From positions 186,695,894 through 186,759,893 of the forward strand of contig NC_056523.1 of the NCBI RefSeq assembly GCF_019175285.1: a DNA stretch of 64,000 nt, in the 5' to 3' direction. Positions within the stretch are counted from its first letter, which is position 1. Every line of letters begins with the position of its first letter. A program made the translations under genes and the position numbers. The notes under the pieces are model-generated. The model made no database searches. It saw only the letters and a program-made list of their open reading frames with translations, and was not told the origin of the DNA. This stretch comes from Sceloporus undulatus. Taxonomy: Eukaryota > Chordata > Lepidosauria > Squamata > Phrynosomatidae. Shown one piece after another: positions 44,480-54,934 of this stretch.

Positions 44480-45545
44480 TCAGTTTAAAGCCCTCCTGAT
44501 CAAATTCTTGAGGCTATTGGCAAAAATGTTTTTGCCAACTGGCGTGAGATGCAACCCATCCCTTGCCAGAAGTCCCTCCTCATGGAACCGCAACCCATGG
44601 TCCAAGAATCCAAATTGTTCTTGGCGGCACCATCTACGGAGCCAGTTATTTACATCCGCTATTTTCTTCTCCCTTCCTGGACCATGCCCTTCGACTGGCA
44701 GAAGAGAGGAGATGACAACCTGTGCATCCACCTCTTTCAACTTCCTACCCAAAGCCTCATAATCCCTTATGATATTCTGAAGGCTATGCCTTGCAGTATC
44801 ATTGGTTCCCACATGAACCAAAAGAAAGGGGTAATGGTCAGTAGGCTTGACCAGTCTTGTCAGCCTCTCTGTCACATCACGGATCTTTGCCCCAGGGAGA
44901 CAGCACACCTCCCGAGACATCTTGTCAGGCCCACAAACCACTGGTTCAGTGCCTCTCAGCAAAGAGTCCCCGATGACCACTACACGCCTCCTCCGAGGCT
45001 TAGCAGCAGCCATTCCCTTTGGTGGAGCTCTCTGGGTCCCCTGCTCTGTCCCTGAAGNNNNNNNNNNNNNNNNNNNNNNNNNNNNNNNNNNNNNNNNNNN
45101 NNNNNNNNNNNNNNNNNNNNNNNNNNNNNNNNNNNNNNNNNNNNNNNNNNNNNNNNNGCTGTTCCTCATCATCCTTGATAGCAGAGAGAGATTGAAATCG
45201 ATTCTGTAGCTGTAAGCTTACAGAATGTTCCCTGGTTTCCCTACTTCTGTGTGTGACCTTCTTCCAACTATCTACTTCTGTTGTGTGTGAAGTGACCTCC
45301 TTTTCCCCAGCAACTTCCTTTGTGTGTTTCCTGTCCAGGACCATCTGGTCCGTTCTGATCAGGACAACCTCTTCCTCCCTATGATGCTGAAGTGTAGCTA
45401 CCTGGGCCTCCAGCTGCTGTACTTTCTCTTCTAAGAGGGCTACCAACTTGCACTTGGGGCAGGTAAAGTTCCCCATATCCCTAGGCAAGAAGACAAACAT
45501 CCCACAGGTGTTGCAGGTGACTGCAGCAGGGCCTTCAGTGTCCAT
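44480..45545 (-). CDS. CR1 ORF1: zinc-finger and esterase-domain protein
   Basis: Starts MDTEGPAAVTCNTCGMFVFL. The cysteine pairs CNTC and CPKC form a zinc-binding motif, followed by a coiled-coil-like stretch (LLEEKVQQLEAQVATL). After a gap (45058-45157) comes the SGNH/GDSL-type esterase domain known from CR1 ORF1: VVVIGDSLLRG (nucleophile S), LLVHVGTNDTA, then DGLHLTPVGKN (the D and H of the catalytic set). It ends at 44480, where ORF2 overlaps or follows at once. In CR1 this protein binds RNA and is needed for movement. It is an element protein, not a host esterase. The gap prevents a full-length check. Confidence 0.88.
45058..45157. other. 100-base assembly gap in CR1 ORF1
   Basis: Unlike the other three gaps in this element, its flanks share no visible sequence, so some real sequence is probably missing. 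Confidence 0.75.
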
Positions 45546-45658
45546 ATTGAGAAGTCTTAAGGAAACTCTGAGCAAAACTGTGGGTTTCCCCTGCTAAACA
45601 CAAGTGTAAAGACCCCCTGATGGCTTGGCCTTTGTCCCCAAACTCTGTCCTTGAGTTC

Positions 45659-45758
45659 NNNNNNNNNNNNNNNNNNNNNNNNNNNNNNNNNNNNNNNNNN
45701 NNNNNNNNNNNNNNNNNNNNNNNNNNNNNNNNNNNNNNNNNNNNNNNNNNNNNNNNNN
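45659..45758. other. 100-base assembly gap in CR1 5' UTR, flanked by repeated sequence
   Basis: 45624-45658 and 45759-45793 are identical over 35 bases. Confidence 0.88.
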
Positions 45759-46138
45759 CTTGGCCTTTGTCCCCAAACTCTGTCCTTGAGTTCAGTTCAC
45801 TGGCCTTATAGTTATGTAGACTAGCTGCTTGCAGAGCAAGTCTCTGACTCACTTCCTCTGAGCAGAAGTACCCACAACCCCTTAAGGAAAAGGGAAAAGA
45901 AAATGTGGAAAATTTAAAGGGCCCTTCTAACAATGTTCCCAGGCCAGCTTCTCCAAATCGTCCTTGACTATATAACAATTTTTTAAAAATAAAAATAAAC
46001 ACTTAAAGGAGAATTAGGCTTCTGTCCACTCCCCCCAAGAGCCACAACAATATCCCAAGTTTAAAAGATCAGATCTCACCAAAGCACATGGAGAGAGAAA
46101 ACCAGCTTTCCTCTTGGAAAAGGTGAGCTAGAATGCCT

Positions 46139-46345
46139 AATGTTAGGAAAGGTGGAGGGAAGTGGAAAGAGAGGAAGGCTGCATNNNNNNNNNNGCTAGA
46201 TGGATGGACTCTAATAAGGAAGTTACAGGTATGGATGTACAGGAACTAAGCAGAACAGTGGAGGACAGGGGGTCTTGGAGATGTCTCACCCACAGGGTCA
46301 CCATGGGTTGAGATCAACTTGAGGGCAGTTAATAACAACAACAAC
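46139..46345 (+). mobile_element. RTE/BovB-like LINE, part 2, with AAC tail
   Basis: Continues from 41198: LGKVEGSGKRGRLH, a 10-base gap (46185-46194), ARWMDSNKEVTGMDVQELSR and TVEDRGSWRCLTHRVTMG. The 3' end 'gggttgagatcaacttgagg' is followed by (AAC)n. That end resembles the 3' end of the tRNA-derived SINEs in this window. Confidence 0.75.
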
Positions 46346-47092
46346 TGCCAACATCTTGTAAATCCCTCCCTGCTTAGGTCTGTCCAGTTCCTGAAAATGG
46401 TGAATGGTTTTTAGTACATTATTAGTGGTGGTACAGCAGGATACACACAGTATCTCTGGGACACCAAAGTCATCACCAAATCCTAATGACACTCTTTCAC
46501 GTCTTTAATCATCCTTTTAAGTCATCAAACAAGTGAATTATGTTGTCACCCCTTTCAGAAGATGATCCTCATCACTACAGGCAACACATCCACTACTGAA
46601 TTCTGGCAATATATCCTGTCCCTATTGTAGAGCCATTCCTACAAAGAACTGTCCAAATGAACTTTCTTTAAGGTTGTCAACAATTTTATGAGATAGGCAC
46701 CCTCTATCGTAAAGAAAGTTGCATCTCAGGCAGGCATGTAGGAACATGCCTATTCTTGGAATAGAAGTGAATAACTACATTTTCAGGTAACATTCTGGTA
46801 TCAGAATAGCTGGTTTGGGGGAGCTAAAACAATCTAACCACTTTAATTGATGATCTGTCTGAAGCAATGGATTAGGGAAAGGTGACCCTATTGATTCTCC
46901 AGAATCTAAGGAGTAATCCATACAAACTGTTGTATCTGGGCCAGAGCTTAGGAAATGTAGCTTTCTGGACTACAGCTCCCAGAAACAGCTAGACATCATA
47001 ACCACTCTGTTCTGGCCGCAGGAGCTGTAGTTCAAAAGAGAGAGGGAGAGGGAGAGAGAGAAGGAGAGAGGAGGAGGAGGAGGAAAGAAGGA

Positions 47093-47128
<36 letters not shown>

Positions 47129-47985
47129 AAATCATTTGTCTGGATGAACAAATGGAAATTATGGATGTATCTACACAAGGAAAAAAACTGTACTCACTCC
47201 AAACTGGGTCCCATCAGTCTAGACAGCAAAACCTTTTATTCTTTAATCCAACATAAAAAAAAAACAACCCAAAGTTTACTCCAGAGCTTCCAAGATACTC
47301 CAGAGTGACCTTGGGGTTTTTGGAAGTGTGGACTACTGGATCAGATTGGATCTGGGGCAATCCAATTGTCCATGCATCTCAATGACTAAGGTACGGTCTC
47401 TCATATGGAAATGACCTGGTTAGACTCCAAACTTACTTCATCCAAGTTTGCTGTCATGTGGCTGGCTGTGCAACACTGCATCCACTGTGTAGTACCATTG
47501 CAGGGCTCCATTTCTGCTCACGTTTGGAGAATGTTTAAAACCAGCTGCTTCCAACAGTTTGAGGAGAAAGATGCACTCTCCCCCCCCCCCCCCCATTGAT
47601 AAGGTTATAGCAGGCAGCTCTGTTGTGCTTTTCTGGTTTGCACTGTTGAAATTGTTTTGCATTTTATTTGTATGTTTGTTTAAATCAAGTGTGCAGTCAG
47701 TAGAGTTGAATACTGTTTTTCCCCAGTGGAATTGCAAGCTATCACTACTGCAATTAACATCAGGGAAACCTACCCTTCTTTTCTAAAACTTGGAAAGTGA
47801 CTGTTAAGAAGTTTAAATATAACGATAAACTGTAGCTTTCCATAGCTGTCATAGCCAAAGTATAAGGTGGTCCTTGTGCTTTGACTTCTTCTAAGGCATA
47901 TTCACCTTGAATTTGCAGGACTTGAGCAGGGCTGTTGATAACAGCATAACTTGGAGGTCTCTCATTTGTGGTGTGAACTAAGGTC
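46346..47985. other. Intergenic sequence with no supported gene
   Basis: Contains a hAT-type fragment at about 46930-47035 ('tttctggactacagctccca'), a purine-rich (GA)n/(GAAA)n tract at 47036-47133 and a C-run at 47579-47593. The remainder is unrecognised. Confidence 0.5.
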
Positions 47986-48110
47986 TAATCTGTACTGCAA
48001 AAATAATGCAATTTGATACCACTTTAACTGCCATGGCTCAGTGCTATGGAATTCTGAGATTTGTAGTTTGTTATGACAGAGAAGGCTAAATATCTCACAA
48101 CACTATAAGC
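47986..48110. mobile_element. Palindromic MITE subfamily A, left part (split)
   Basis: Left arm 'taatctgtactgcaaaaata' through 'gaaggctaaatatctcacaa'. The matching right arm lies at about 49627-49668 ('gaatgctgcagtgcagatta'), on the far side of an insertion of about 1.5 kb. Confidence 0.8.
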
Positions 48111-48325
48111 CTTATTGCATGAGAAAAGAAAGCTGAAATAGGATGGGAGAACAGCAATGGCTTTCTATATGCCTCTCCACAAACCTTGATAGCACTTCTG
48201 TTCTCTTCCTAAGGGAGACAATTGTAAAAACATGCCTTTTGCCAAATGGATTTTTCCAGTGCAAAAAAGATATGATGTTATGATAGTCTTCCTCAGGAAG
48301 AGAATGAAAGTGCTACAACAGCATG

Positions 48326-48508
48326 CGCCCTGGTGGCACAGTGGTTAAATGCCTGTACTGTAGCCACTCACTCAAAACCATAAGGTTGCGACTTCAAGAC
48401 CAGCAAAGGGGTTCAAGCTAAACTCAGACTTGCATCCTTCCGAGGAGGTCACTAAAATGAGTCCCCAGATTGTTGGGGGCAATTAGCTTACAGTTGTAAA
48501 CCGCTTAG
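48326..48508 (+). mobile_element. tRNA-derived SINE (second type), left part
   Basis: Head 'gccctggtggcacagtggtt' (A-box region) and 'aaggttgcgacttcaagacc' (B-box region), then 'ttgggggcaattagcttaca' and 'gtaaaccgcttag'. It continues at 49509 with 'cactgttcaatatgaagcgg' and ends near 49560. The same SINE lies in reverse at 63060-63315. Confidence 0.85.
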
Positions 48509-49504
48509 TGTAACCAAGTTTGGTTTTATATAAATTCTGGGTGCCAAGTGATCAAAAATCATGACCCCTGACTGACCCCATCGCAAGCCGCCATTACCCT
48601 AAAAGCGAGCCGACCACGTAGCCAGCAAGCTTGCTAGGCTTGGTCACAGGAAAAAAAGGTACATTTTAAACCTTAAGCAAGCAGTTTTGGGAGTTGCCCT
48701 ACAAGTTTCGCAGGCTGCCCAAAGAAGAGAGGACAATAGAGGTAGCCTCCTTCTCAATGAGCGAGTGATTGTCTTAACAACTCTGCCATCTAGATATTTG
48801 TCCTCCCCTGAAAAGTGCCAGACCTCTTCTTTGTGTATCCATTGCGTAAGTTTCAGCTTAGACAAAAGATAGCCATCAAGACCTTTGTTCGCCAGGTAGC
48901 CATAGCCTGAGGATATGTTCAGGGGTATAAAAGGACCCCGATTCCAGCCCTCATCAGGCTTGTTGAGCTTTAAGTTCCAAATCTGAAACCTTGCTTGTTG
49001 AGCTGCCGCTCCAGGCTTGAGTTCCCCGAGCCTTGCACTCTGTTGAAATCACTTGGGCGAAGCCAAAGCCCTCTCTCTCGGGCCTCTAGTTAGCTTTGCT
49101 CACCGGAACTCAGCTCCTAGCCATCGCGGTCGCCGCTTTTCTTTCCCGTTCCCGCGGCCGTGTGTCACCATCCACCATCACTCGCATCCATCGCATTGGA
49201 GAAGACTCCTAAGGTAAATATTCCAAGGTGCCTCTATCCTTTCTCCTTTACTCCCAAACTCTCCCCCTCCCTTGCTTTAGCATTGAATGTGTGTGTGCGT
49301 GTGTGATCCCGTTTGTTGTGTGGCTTTAATAAATGTTTATATTTTAATTGCAACTCATTGGCATTGGAGTCTCTGTTTCTTGGGGTTGGACTAGATGACC
49401 TCTGGTATACACATAGGGACACGATCCCGCTGCATACATTGTTGGGACACGCCTCTCATAATATTTGAGCTAATTAAATTCCCCTAATTCGATCCTTCCT
49501 AACA
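48509..49504 (+). mobile_element. Solo LTR, endogenous retrovirus fossil
   Basis: 996 bp from TGTAACC to CCTAACA, flanked by TTAG on each side (48505-48508, 49505-49508). It splits a SINE. It carries a TATA-box-like 'ggggtataaaagga' near 48923 and an AATAAA at about 49329, in the order U3, R, U5. The 4-bp target duplication fits gammaretrovirus-like (ERV1) elements. There is no internal region, so it is the usual product of recombination between two LTRs. It is relatively young, as it is the innermost layer of a nest of insertions. Confidence 0.8.
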
Positions 49505-49669
49505 TTAGACACTGTTCAATATGAAGCGGTATATAAATGAAGCTCTTTGTTTGTTTATGCAGGGAGGCACAGAGAAAGCCACTGCTCTCCTACTCTGTTT
49601 CTGCTTTCTTTTCTCATGCAATAAAGCAGTGTCAAACTGCATGAATGCTGCAGTGCAGATTAAACCTAA

Positions 49670-50249
49670 ATCAGAATTGACTTGATGACCATTAACAACA
49701 ACAAATCATTGGTGGATGGGAACATAACAGATCATTTCTCATATGCATAAGAGTCTGGCATGGAGTTTCTTTCTTTCTTTTCCCCCCTTTCTTCCTCTTT
49801 CCTTTGTTTAACTGGATTTAAGATCACTTTTTTCCTAAAACTGAGGCTCAAGGCAATTTAAGATTAGCAGGATTAAAATCTTCAAAACACAACAAGATTT
49901 TAAAAACATAACTGAATCCAGTAGCGCATCTGAGAGAAATGCAGAAAGTTCTAGCTTAAGCTTTGGCAGATTCCAATCCACTTTATCAGATGTGAATGCT
50001 CTTTGGACAGACATGAGTACATATCCAAGTCATGTGTGTGTGCCTGAGAGAGAGAGCATGAAAAGTAATGGAAATGCAAAGCAAATTGGAATTTTGAAAA
50101 GTATTACTGTAATAAGACGACACAGTCTAACCTAGCTAACTCCTTGAATTCCACAGCAAGATTAAGAATGGGTACAGATAAAACACACCACATTATAATG
50201 ATAAAAGACAATGAAACACAGGTTAAAACACTAAAAGATAAATTTACAA
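49670..50249. other. Intergenic sequence with repeat fragments
   Basis: 49670-49710 is a short SINE/LINE tail ('gaattgacttgatgaccatt' with AAC repeats). 49895-50025 resembles the foldback repeat at 35700. Otherwise nothing is recognised. Confidence 0.4.
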
Positions 50250-50440
50250 ACACATAAATTAAAAAATACAGCATCAACCATGGGAAAGTCCTTTCCTCAG
50301 CAGCTAGTCAATTATCCGAAAGCCAGCCTGAATAAAAATATCTTTGCCTGCCATCAGAAGGACAACAAAGAAGGAAGACAGCCTTTCCTCACTAGGAAGG
50401 GAGTTCCACAGCTTGGGAGCAGCCATAAAAAGGCCTCTTC
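50250..50440 (-). mobile_element. L2-like LINE fragment
   Basis: 'gggagttccacagcttggga' and 'agccataaaaaggcctct' correspond to the minus strand of the L2-type C-terminal coding end (compare 56179-56240). Short remnant just downstream of an OR gene. Confidence 0.5.
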
Positions 50441-50515
50441 TTTCTCATTCATCTCCACCTTCCTCTCTGCCCCATCATCCTCTTCCTCCTCTCCATCACT
50501 CTCTGTTTTTCAACC

Positions 50516-51463
50516 TCAATACCTCAAAACACCTCTGAGCTTGCCGAGCAGTCTTGCCATGGAGGCCTTGATGTCATGATTCCTCAGACTGTAGATGAAA
50601 GGGTTAAGCATTGGAGTCAGTACTGCATACAGGAGAGAGATGAAGGTTCCTTTCTGGGCTGAATAAGCTGAAGCAGGCTGAAAATAGAGGCAGCTGATGG
50701 CACCATAGAACAAGACTACAATAGCCAGGTGAGAGCCACAGGTAGAGAAGGCCTTGCGCTGACCAATAGCCTTTGGGGCTTTCATAACAGCATGGAATAT
50801 GCATGCATAGGAAGTCACAATGAGGGCAAAGGGTCCAAGAATATCCACCATACCTTCTGTCTGTGCCAGGATCTTTATGAGTGTTGTGTCTGAGCAGGAA
50901 ATCTCCAGAAGTGGATAGACATCACAGAAGAGGTAGGGAATCTCCCAAGAAGTGCAGAAAGAAAGGCGTGAGACTAGAAGCGTGTAGAGCAAGGAGTGGA
51001 GAGAAGAAAGAATCCAAGAGCCAGATACCAGGAAGAGGCAGAATTTGTGGCTCATCACTGTGGTATAGCGTAATGGGTGGCAAATGGCCACGTAGCGATC
51101 ATAGGCCATGCAGGCCAAAAGGAAGTTATCGGTGTTGCCAAAGGTCAAGAAGAAATACATTTGGGTCAAACACCCTCTGAAAGAGATGGTCTTAGTCTGG
51201 AACATCAGGTTTGACAGTATCTTAGGCATCGTGGTGGAAACAAAGAAGGTATCAGCCAGGGAGAGGTGGCTAAGGAAGAAGTACATTGGAATATGAAGGA
51301 GGTATTCATCAAAGTGTATGAGAAGAACAATCAGGAGATTCCCCAGAAGGCTCAACATGTAGACTAAGAGAAAAAGCAGGAAGAAGAAACTCTTGTGTTC
51401 AAATTGGCTGGAGATGCTCAAAAGGACAATTTCAGGGTGGTCTGTTTGGTTCTTCCAGGCCAT
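50516..51463 (-). CDS. Olfactory receptor, class II, OR1-like
   Basis: Complete 315-residue odorant receptor. Marks are NQT at 5-7, GN at 41-42, LHIPMYFFLSHLS (56-68), C98, MAYDRYVAIC (119-128), loop cysteines C170, C180 and C190, KAFSTCGSHL (237-246), and PMLNPFIY (284-291) followed by SLRNHDIKA. The usual FxLLG before helix 1 reads IVLLS, an unusual change at a semi-conserved place. No stop or frame break is present, and the start follows a clear splice acceptor by 7 bases. The nearest relatives in the window by motif are 10100-11035 and 59637-60605. Odorant unknown. Confidence 0.95.
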   Translation of the reverse strand: MAWKNQTDHPEIVLLSISSQFEHKSFFFLLFLLVYMLSLLGNLLIVLLIHFDEYLLHIPMYFFLSHLSLADTFFVSTTMPKILSNLMFQTKTISFRGCLTQMYFFLTFGNTDNFLLACMAYDRYVAICHPLRYTTVMSHKFCLFLVSGSWILSSLHSLLYTLLVSRLSFCTSWEIPYLFCDVYPLLEISCSDTTLIKILAQTEGMVDILGPFALIVTSYACIFHAVMKAPKAIGQRKAFSTCGSHLAIVVLFYGAISCLYFQPASAYSAQKGTFISLLYAVLTPMLNPFIYSLRNHDIKASMARLLGKLRGVLRY

Positions 51464-51470
51464 TTTGCAC

Positions 51471-51500
51471 CTGTTGGATGGAATGAGAGAAAGAGAGATG
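51471..51500 (-). promoter_or_regulatory. Probable splice acceptor of OR exon
   Basis: Minus strand has a long pyrimidine tract, 'ctctctttctctcattcc', then 'atccaacag' 7 bases before the ATG at 51463. Confidence 0.72.
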
Positions 51501-52329
51501 GAGACTGGTCAATATTACACAAGACTGTTATAGTGCCATTATGCCACTTTAACTGTTATGGGATTTGTAGTTTAGTGAGGCCTAAGAGTTCTCTGGTTCA
51601 GAAATCTAAAGATGCAAAACACAGCTGCCAGGACACTTGCACGATTGGCAGTCATATGGTGTCAGTGCCCTTTCCTCTCCTCCTCACTATTTCAATGCAG
51701 CCTGGTTCCCTGTTCTGTACCAGCCTTTGGCCTCTGCATTCAGCTAAATGAGCTTTTAGCTCACTAAAACACTGGCCTAAATCTCACAAAAAGCAGATTG
51801 CGGTATGTCAGTTGTACCTCCAGCCAAACACTGCCCCAGTTGGGAGTGTGCGATGTCTCTCTGTGTGTTCCAACATATAGAAAAGTAGCACATCAAAGAG
51901 GTTGCTAGGATAGAACTCTTCTCCCTCATATTTTATTTAGTTTTTTGGGTACAGAACATTTTTTCTTCTAACAAAAACTGGAGGAATACCTAAGTGCATT
52001 ATTATTCAGCAGAAGTAGGAAGATTCAGGGGCTAAACCTCTGCTCAGAGATTGTCGGGGGGGCTGCAAAGATTGCCAAAACAAAGATAAGAAAGATAACA
52101 AAACTGGAAGTATTCAAAAGTCCATTTCTGTTTTAGAAAAAGTATATTAAAATAAAACTAAACAGAGCAAGGGAGCCCAGTAAAATATTTACAAAGGTGA
52201 ATTGCAACTTCCAGAGGCTTCCAGAAGCAGCAGATCACCTTTTTTAACAGCAGAAGACAAAGATTCACTTATTGAATCTGTCCAAGGGACAGGGGGGGAA
52301 AACAGAATTTGATGCTACATGGTGTTAAA
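51501..52329. other. Intergenic sequence
   Basis: A palindromic MITE remnant lies at about 51535-51600 ('tgccactttaactgttatgg'). The rest is unrecognised. Confidence 0.45.
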
Positions 52330-52535
52330 TAGGGTTTGTTGCTGTTGTCATATGCCTTCAAGTAGTTTTTGACTTATGCTAACCCTATCACAGGGCTTTC
52401 TGCACTTGTATGATTTCCCTTGTGTGTAACTCACCCAAGATCACCCAGCGGGTTTCCATGGCCAAGTGAGGATTTGAACCCTGATGTCCAGAGTCATAGT
52501 CCAATGCACAAATCACTACACCATGCCAGCAAGCA
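52330..52535 (-). mobile_element. tRNA-derived SINE
   Basis: Minus-strand copy from 'gttgtcatatgccttcaagt' to 'actacaccatgccagc', nearly full length. Confidence 0.85.
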
Positions 52536-52734
52536 GTGCAGGTGCATGGCTATTCAGCTTTTTAGGGTTCAGCTCTCAGCTGAGTAAAAGCTAGAGCACC
52601 ACTGACACTGGAGCCGTCAGCTTCCTCTACAAGTAAGAGGGCACAGGATGGCAGCCTCCATCACTTGATACAGCCAAGACACATCTTTCTCATACCCTTC
52701 AAATTCTTCAAATTTCTAGCATTACAATAAGTCA

Positions 52735-52868
52735 CACTATCCCAACCTCAGGGGAAAGCAATGGCAAATTTCCTCTGAACAAATCTTGCTAGGAAAACCA
52801 TATGATAGCTTTGCCTTAGGGTCACCATAAGTTGGAAATGACTTGAAGGCACACAACAACAACAAAGT
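52735..52868 (+). mobile_element. tRNA-derived SINE, 3' part
   Basis: 'gaaagcaatggcaaatttcc' through 'cataagttggaaatgacttg' to an AAC tail. Confidence 0.85.
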
Positions 52869-53089
52869 TAACCAAGGGAATGTGAACTCACCTAGGTGTG
52901 AACAATTTTCGAGGGCTCATTCTTATTCGGTGGGGCAGTGCCCTCCTTTTTGCACACACCTTGCTGGTCACTTAGGAACAAACAACTACAGAAAGTTCAA
53001 CAGGACTGAAGCAACAACATATATTGGTCCATAAGGTTATACAATAGGAAAGAAAGTTTCATCAGCACATATATGAAAGATGAAACATA

Positions 53090-53478
53090 GTTTCACCAGC
53101 ACCCACTTAGAGAGTGCCCACCTAACCTCTGGCTAAAAGCCTCCAGTGAAAGAGGGTTCACCATCTTCTGAGAGAGTCTGTTAAATTTCCAAATGGATCT
53201 TACCAGCTAAAAGTTCTTGCTAATGTTGATTCAGAATCTCATTCACTGCAATTTGAATCAATTTGTTTGCAGTTCTATCCTCTTTCAGAGCAGATAACAA
53301 GTTTACTCCATCTGCCACATGATATCCTTTCAGATATATAAGGATGATTATCAAGTGACCTCTCCATTTTCTCTTCCCCAGACTAAACATACCCATCATT
53401 TTGAGATGTTGTGCTCTCTCCAAGGAGCCAGAAAGTCCTTTTAAGTGTTGGAAACTGTTGGCTGAAGCAACCATACAT
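53090..53478 (-). mobile_element. CR1 LINE 3' coding fragment
   Basis: Minus-strand sequence matches the CR1 ORF2 end in order: 'ctctccaaggagccag', 'ctcttccccagactaaacat', 'tgatatcctttcagatat', 'gaatctcattcactgc'. Much more diverged than the copy at 41.2 kb. Confidence 0.75.
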
Positions 53479-53949
53479 AATTATTGGTAAAGAGGTGAAA
53501 TTGCAAAGGTTGCATTAGGCTGGGGAATAGAACAGGAGAAAAGCTGGTGGTGGAGACAGTTCCAGAGGAGCTTGTTAGCTAAAGTGCTATGCCAGGATTG
53601 CCCGTTTCACCAGCCACAAGGCTTGATAGATGTTCCATCTGGATCAGCTTGAGGCTAAGAGACCAAAAAAGAGATTCTCCTCTGGAGAAGCAAAGCTCAG
53701 GAGTGTAACCCTTCAGGGATGATGCAAGAGTTAGAATAACAGAATCTTAGACATAGAGTTGGACATGACTAAAAACAAAGGGAGGATGTGGGAGGAAGAG
53801 ACAGAAATTGGGACATTTTAAAAACAGTTCAAAAATGGGGTGACAGAGAATTAATTAGGACCATCCTTTCCACTGGAAGAGATGAAGGGTCTGTAACAGA
53901 ACCCAGGTACCTATTTACCAATTGCAAATTAATGTATAATACCTATAAA

Positions 53950-54190
53950 CAGGAGAACCAGCATGGTGTAGTGGTTTGATTTTTGGACTATGGCTCTGGA
54001 AAGCAGGGTTCAAATCCCTGCTCTGCCATGAAAACCCACTGAGTGACATTGGGCAAGTTGCACTCTCTCAGCCTCACAGAAAGGTGACAAACCCCCTCTG
54101 AAAAAATTTTGCCGAGAAAACCCCATGATAGGTTCCCGTTAGTGTTGCCATAAGTTGGAAATGGCTTGAAGGCAAATGACAACACCACAC
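53950..54190 (+). mobile_element. tRNA-derived SINE, near full length
   Basis: Starts 'gagaaccagcatggtgtagt', contains 'gttcaaatccctgctctgcc' (B-box region) and 'gccataagttggaaatggct', and ends in an AC/AAC-rich tail. The best-preserved SINE of this type in the window. Confidence 0.9.
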
Positions 54191-54639
54191 ACATATAAAA
54201 AGACACCAAAATAAAAACGATCTTTGTGAGGAGCAGAGATTTGAGCACTGCGTTCCCAAAAATCCCAAAGCAGTATGGGCAGGGAGGTCTCAACTGTTGT
54301 CCAAAAAGTACATTTTTCAACATTTACTCAAGAATACTCATACCTAAAAGTGATCTGAAAGCTCTCAACTGAGCATTTGCAGATAGAATAGCAGGGAGGA
54401 TTTGATGTGAAAGTGTGGGATGGGGAAACAAAAGTGCCTCCCTTTTTTTTTACATTTTGTGGGTGTGCATGTGAAGTTCAGTAACAGGATCAGAACTCAT
54501 AATTCTGTGTTTCTCTATCTCAGACTGGTAACCACCATATTTATTTTCCCAGCAGGGTACTGAAGAATGATGCTAATTAACTGTATTTTGATGTTAATTG
54601 CATTTTGATTAATTAACTGTATTTAGTTAAGGTAAGGGG

Positions 54640-54752
54640 ATGAATTTTAGTTGTGCATGCTTTATGTAGTTGTTTATGTAATTGTTTATGATTTTTGTAA
54701 ACCGCCTTGATCTGTTGGAAATGTGGTATAATAATAATAATAATAATAATAA
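54640..54752 (+). mobile_element. LINE 3' tail with (AAT)n
   Basis: 'gtaaaccgccttgatctgtt' then 'ggtataataataataat', typical of an L2-like or SINE tail. Confidence 0.5.
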
Positions 54753-54934
54753 TGAAACACAGCTCTAGATATTTGGCCCCCCTAGGCGAGAAATATTTTG
54801 GCACCCCCGTCACCCCTCATAATTATTTTCACCCCTTGATTTCCGCTGTTTCGTTTGTTAAAGCACTAAACCACGTCATTGATTCAAATCAAACAACAAT
54901 TTATTTTGTAGTAGAAATGAGGCCCTCATTTACT

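Larger units (their letters stand above)
41199..46138 (-). mobile_element. Near full-length CR1 LINE
   Basis: About 4.9 kb on the minus strand, with four 100-base gaps. The 3' end shows repeated ATTCTATG-type octamers (41199-41228), typical of CR1. Two open frames follow the CR1 plan: ORF1 (44480-45545) and ORF2 (about 41288-44474), with about 0.6 kb of 5' UTR. CR1 elements copy themselves through an RNA intermediate by target-primed reverse transcription. Only one clear frame break is visible outside the gaps, so this copy is young or slightly damaged. It split an RTE-like LINE. Confidence 0.93.
48111..49626. mobile_element. Inverted-repeat DNA element inserted in a MITE
   Basis: The ends CTTATTGCATGAGAAAAGAA and, at the right, 'ttcttttctcatgcaataaa' are inverted and stay similar for about 65 bp ('atggctttct..atgcctc' on the left against its complement near 49560-49580). 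Without the SINE and LTR it would be only about 0.3 kb. Non-coding. Confidence 0.75.

Noticed and set aside
44480-45545. Host GDSL-type esterase gene
   Set aside because: The esterase domain belongs to CR1 ORF1: it follows a CR1-type zinc-finger start and is directly followed by CR1 ORF2.
48326-48508. Possible tRNA gene
   Set aside because: A-box and B-box-like segments are present, but no cloverleaf is evident and the sequence continues into a SINE body and tail.
48509-49504. CpG-island promoter of a host gene (TATA box near 48923 and CG-rich stretch near 49120)
   Set aside because: The segment has TG...CA ends, a 4-bp target duplication and a polyadenylation signal, and it splits a SINE. 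It is a solo LTR.
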